DNA of 6,180 nucleotides from Aquificota bacterium (lineage in GTDB: Bacteria; Aquificota; Aquificia; Aquificales; QOAS01). The notes under the pieces are model-generated. The model was not told the DNA's origin and ran no database searches. It worked only from the letters and a program-made list of their open reading frames with translations. Positions 4,187 to 6,180 of the stretch are shown one piece after another. The stretch spans positions 1-6,180 of the forward strand of contig JALSNH010000062.1 in the NCBI GenBank assembly GCA_026987085.1, in the 5' to 3' direction. The translations under genes were made by a program, and so were the position numbers. Numbering within the stretch: position 1 is the first letter of the stretch; every line of letters begins with the position of its first letter.

Positions 4187-6180
4187 ATGTATACCAAAGA
4201 GGAAGAAAAACACCTTTTGGAGAAAACCTATCAACTTTTAGACCATCTGGGGGAGATTGAAAAGATTACCGATAAGAAGGAAGCTGAAAAAGTTATAAAC
4301 GACCTTAGGGAGGTTATCAGATTCCACGATTACAAATATTATGTAGAAACCAATCCGCTAATCAGCGATTACGACTACGATAAGCTCTTTCACGCTTTAA
4401 AAAAACTGGAAGAACGCTTTCCAGAACTTATAACCCCCGATAGTCCTACCCAAAGGGTGGCTAGCGAGATAACCGAAAAATTTCCTGTAGTTGAGCATCT
4501 CACCCCGATGCTCTCTCTGGACAATACCTACTCTCCCGAAGATTTAAAGGAATGGGACCAACGGGTGAAAAAAATTTTGGGAGTTGATAGGGTAGAGTAT
4601 TGCGTTGAACCTAAATACGATGGTGCCGGTATCGCCCTTATTTATAAAGATGACCTGTTTGTCAGAGGTGCTACCCGAGGAGATGGCATACGCGGCGAAG
4701 ATATTACTAATAACCTCAAAACGATAAAAACAATCCCACTACGGGCCGATTTTTCCAAATACGGTATAAAACTGGCGGAAATCCGCGGTGAAGTATTGAT
4801 GGATAAAGAGACCTTTAAAAAGCTCAATGAAGAGCGTATGGAAGAAGGTCTACCGCCCTTAGCCAACCCCCGAAATGCGGCGGCAGGTTCAATAAGATTG
4901 CAAGACCCCAAAGAGGTTGCAAAAAGGAACCTAGTTGCAGTTGTTTATCAACTCTCCTATGCGGAGGATAAAGAAGGCAATCGCTATATGCCGGATACCC
5001 ACTACGAGGCCATCCAAATGCTCCATAACCTCGGTTTTAAAACCCCTTTACCCGATATGAAGGTATGCAAAGATATAGAAGAGGTAATAGAGTATTGCCG
5101 GGAATGGGAGAAAAAACGGCAGAACTATCCGTTTGACCTCGACGGAATGGTTATTAAGGTAAATAAAACCGCCTATTGGGAGAAATTGGGTTATACCTCC
5201 CACCATCCAAGGTGGGCTATAGCTTACAAATTCAAACCTGACGAGGCTATTACAAAACTTTTAAATGTAACATTCCAAGTTGGAAGAACGGGGGTAGTTA
5301 CACCTGTAGGCGAATTAAAACCGGTTGAACTCGGAGGGGTTATCGTATCTAGGGTTTCCCTCTTCAACGAGGACTTTATTAAAGAGAAAGATATCCGAAT
5401 AGGGGATTGGGTAGTTGTTATCCGTGCCGGGGGAGTTATTCCCTATATCGATAGGGTTTTAAAGGAAAGAAGAACAGGGGAGGAAAAACCGGTAGAATTT
5501 CCAAGGAACTGTCCATCGTGCGGTTCACCACTTGTTAAACTTCCAGGTGAGGTTGCGTGGAGGTGTATAAACATTGCCTGCCCTGCCCAGGTGGTATTGC
5601 GGATAAAACACTGGGCCAGTCGGGAAGCAATGGATATTAGAGGATTGGGAGAAATGACCGCACGCCAGCTCTATAAAGCGGGACTAGTTAAGGATATTGG
5701 AGATATTTACTTTCTAAAGTTGGAAGACCTAATTAGACTACCCGGTTGGGGTGTAAAAAAAGCTAAAAATCTCCTTGACCAGATAGAAGCTTCCAAAGAA
5801 AGGCCTCTTTACAGAGTGCTTTATGGCTTAGGAATCCGCTATGTCGGTTTGGTAAATGCAAAAAGAATAGCGGAGAAAATCAACAGCCTTTGGGAACTCA
5901 AAGATATGCCTCTCGAACGGTTGATGGCTATTCCCGGTATAGGTTTTGTTGTTGCAAAAAGTATTAAGGAGTTCTTTTCCAATGAAAGGAACTTGGAAGT
6001 TTTAAAGAAACTGGAAAGGGCAGGGGTAAAACTTTCAAAAACTGCGGAGGAGGAACAAAAACTCGATTACCTTAAAGGGCAAACTTTTGTTTTCACCGGC
6101 ACCCTGAAATGTTGTTCGCGCGAAGTTGCCGGTAAGATTGTTGAAGCTTTGGGAGGAGTATTTTCCAACAGTATAACCTC
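4187..6180 (+). CDS. ligA: NAD-dependent DNA ligase LigA (3' end cut by window edge)
   Basis: LigA seals nicks in duplex DNA, joining Okazaki fragments and closing repair gaps, with NAD+ as AMP donor. The frame is open for 664 codons to the edge, with no stop; a full protein of about 720 residues would fit. The N-terminal NAD-binding domain Ia shows HDYKYYVETNPLISDYDYD (Tyr pair, then Asp and Tyr-Asp). The adenylation domain has the nucleophile Lys143 in EPKYDG, RGATRGDG, EIRGEV (198-203), NPRNAAAGSIR, DLDGMVIKVN (Lys324) and YKFK (Lys348). The OB fold contains QVGRTGVVTPVGELKP. The zinc finger is Cys442, Cys445, Cys460 and Cys465. Helix-hairpin-helix repeats carry GLG, LPGWG (518-522) and IPGIG (582-586). 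BRCT begins near residue 630 and is cut. Lys143 lies 28 residues later than in the E. coli enzyme (Lys115), reflecting an N-terminal extension rich in Lys and Glu. ATG 4187 is the only plausible start (in-frame TAA at 4169); no Shine-Dalgarno sequence precedes it. Confidence 0.98.
   Translation, partial: MYTKEEEKHLLEKTYQLLDHLGEIEKITDKKEAEKVINDLREVIRFHDYKYYVETNPLISDYDYDKLFHALKKLEERFPELITPDSPTQRVASEITEKFPVVEHLTPMLSLDNTYSPEDLKEWDQRVKKILGVDRVEYCVEPKYDGAGIALIYKDDLFVRGATRGDGIRGEDITNNLKTIKTIPLRADFSKYGIKLAEIRGEVLMDKETFKKLNEERMEEGLPPLANPRNAAAGSIRLQDPKEVAKRNLVAVVYQLSYAEDKEGNRYMPDTHYEAIQMLHNLGFKTPLPDMKVCKDIEEVIEYCREWEKKRQNYPFDLDGMVIKVNKTAYWEKLGYTSHHPRWAIAYKFKPDEAITKLLNVTFQVGRTGVVTPVGELKPVELGGVIVSRVSLFNEDFIKEKDIRIGDWVVVIRAGGVIPYIDRVLKERRTGEEKPVEFPRNCPSCGSPLVKLPGEVAWRCINIACPAQVVLRIKHWASREAMDIRGLGEMTARQLYKAGLVKDIGDIYFLKLEDLIRLPGWGVKKAKNLLDQIEASKERPLYRVLYGLGIRYVGLVNAKRIAEKINSLWELKDMPLERLMAIPGIGFVVAKSIKEFFSNERNLEVLKKLERAGVKLSKTAEEEQKLDYLKGQTFVFTGTLKCCSREVAGKIVEALGGVFSNSIT

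Noticed and set aside
4642..4911. An 89-codon minus-strand open frame opposite ligA
   Set aside because: It lies opposite the ligase adenylation domain and its Ser/Arg-rich product has no family features; it is a shadow.

Overview
This window looks like an ordinary core-genome stretch of a thermophilic bacterium, most likely a member of the Aquificota. The phylum call is inference. It rests mainly on the phosphopantetheine adenylyltransferase, whose central segment (LTNYRLA, then FMMPSQEYIHISST) reads very like the Aquifex protein as I remember it. The long N-terminal extension and KYDG active site of the DNA ligase point the same way. The proteins are also rich in Lys, Glu and Ile, and intergenic gaps are very short. 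I could not run a database search.

Layout from left to right. A UbiD-type decarboxylase on the plus strand is cut by the left edge (1-1323). It converges, with only 11 bases between stop codons, on a minus-strand run of three genes transcribed from right to left. These are the glycine dehydrogenase subunit 2 gene gcvPB (2646-4097), the phosphopantetheine adenylyltransferase gene coaD (2105-2596), and a metallo-beta-lactamase-fold hydrolase (1335-2093). Divergent from gcvPB across an 89-base gap is the NAD-dependent DNA ligase gene ligA (4187 to the right edge), which is open to the end of the window and lacks the last part of its BRCT domain.

The genes serve housekeeping roles: quinone-type aromatic decarboxylation, glycine/one-carbon metabolism, coenzyme A synthesis and DNA replication/repair. 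gcvPB, coaD and the hydrolase are close enough to be co-transcribed, but no metabolic pathway obviously links them. The other glycine cleavage genes (gcvPA, gcvH, gcvT), the UbiX flavin prenyltransferase and other CoA genes are not in the window.

I found no RNA genes, mobile elements, CRISPR arrays or defence-type modules, and nothing that amounts to a new biological system. The points most worth a second look are small. The coaD start codon sits in the loop of a perfect 8-bp inverted repeat, with an alternative overlapping hairpin upstream. The gcvPB/ligA divergent region is densely packed with dyad symmetries. The metallo-beta-lactamase-fold protein has Cys where the bridging metal-ligand Asp is expected. 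Several genes also lack a recognisable Shine-Dalgarno sequence.
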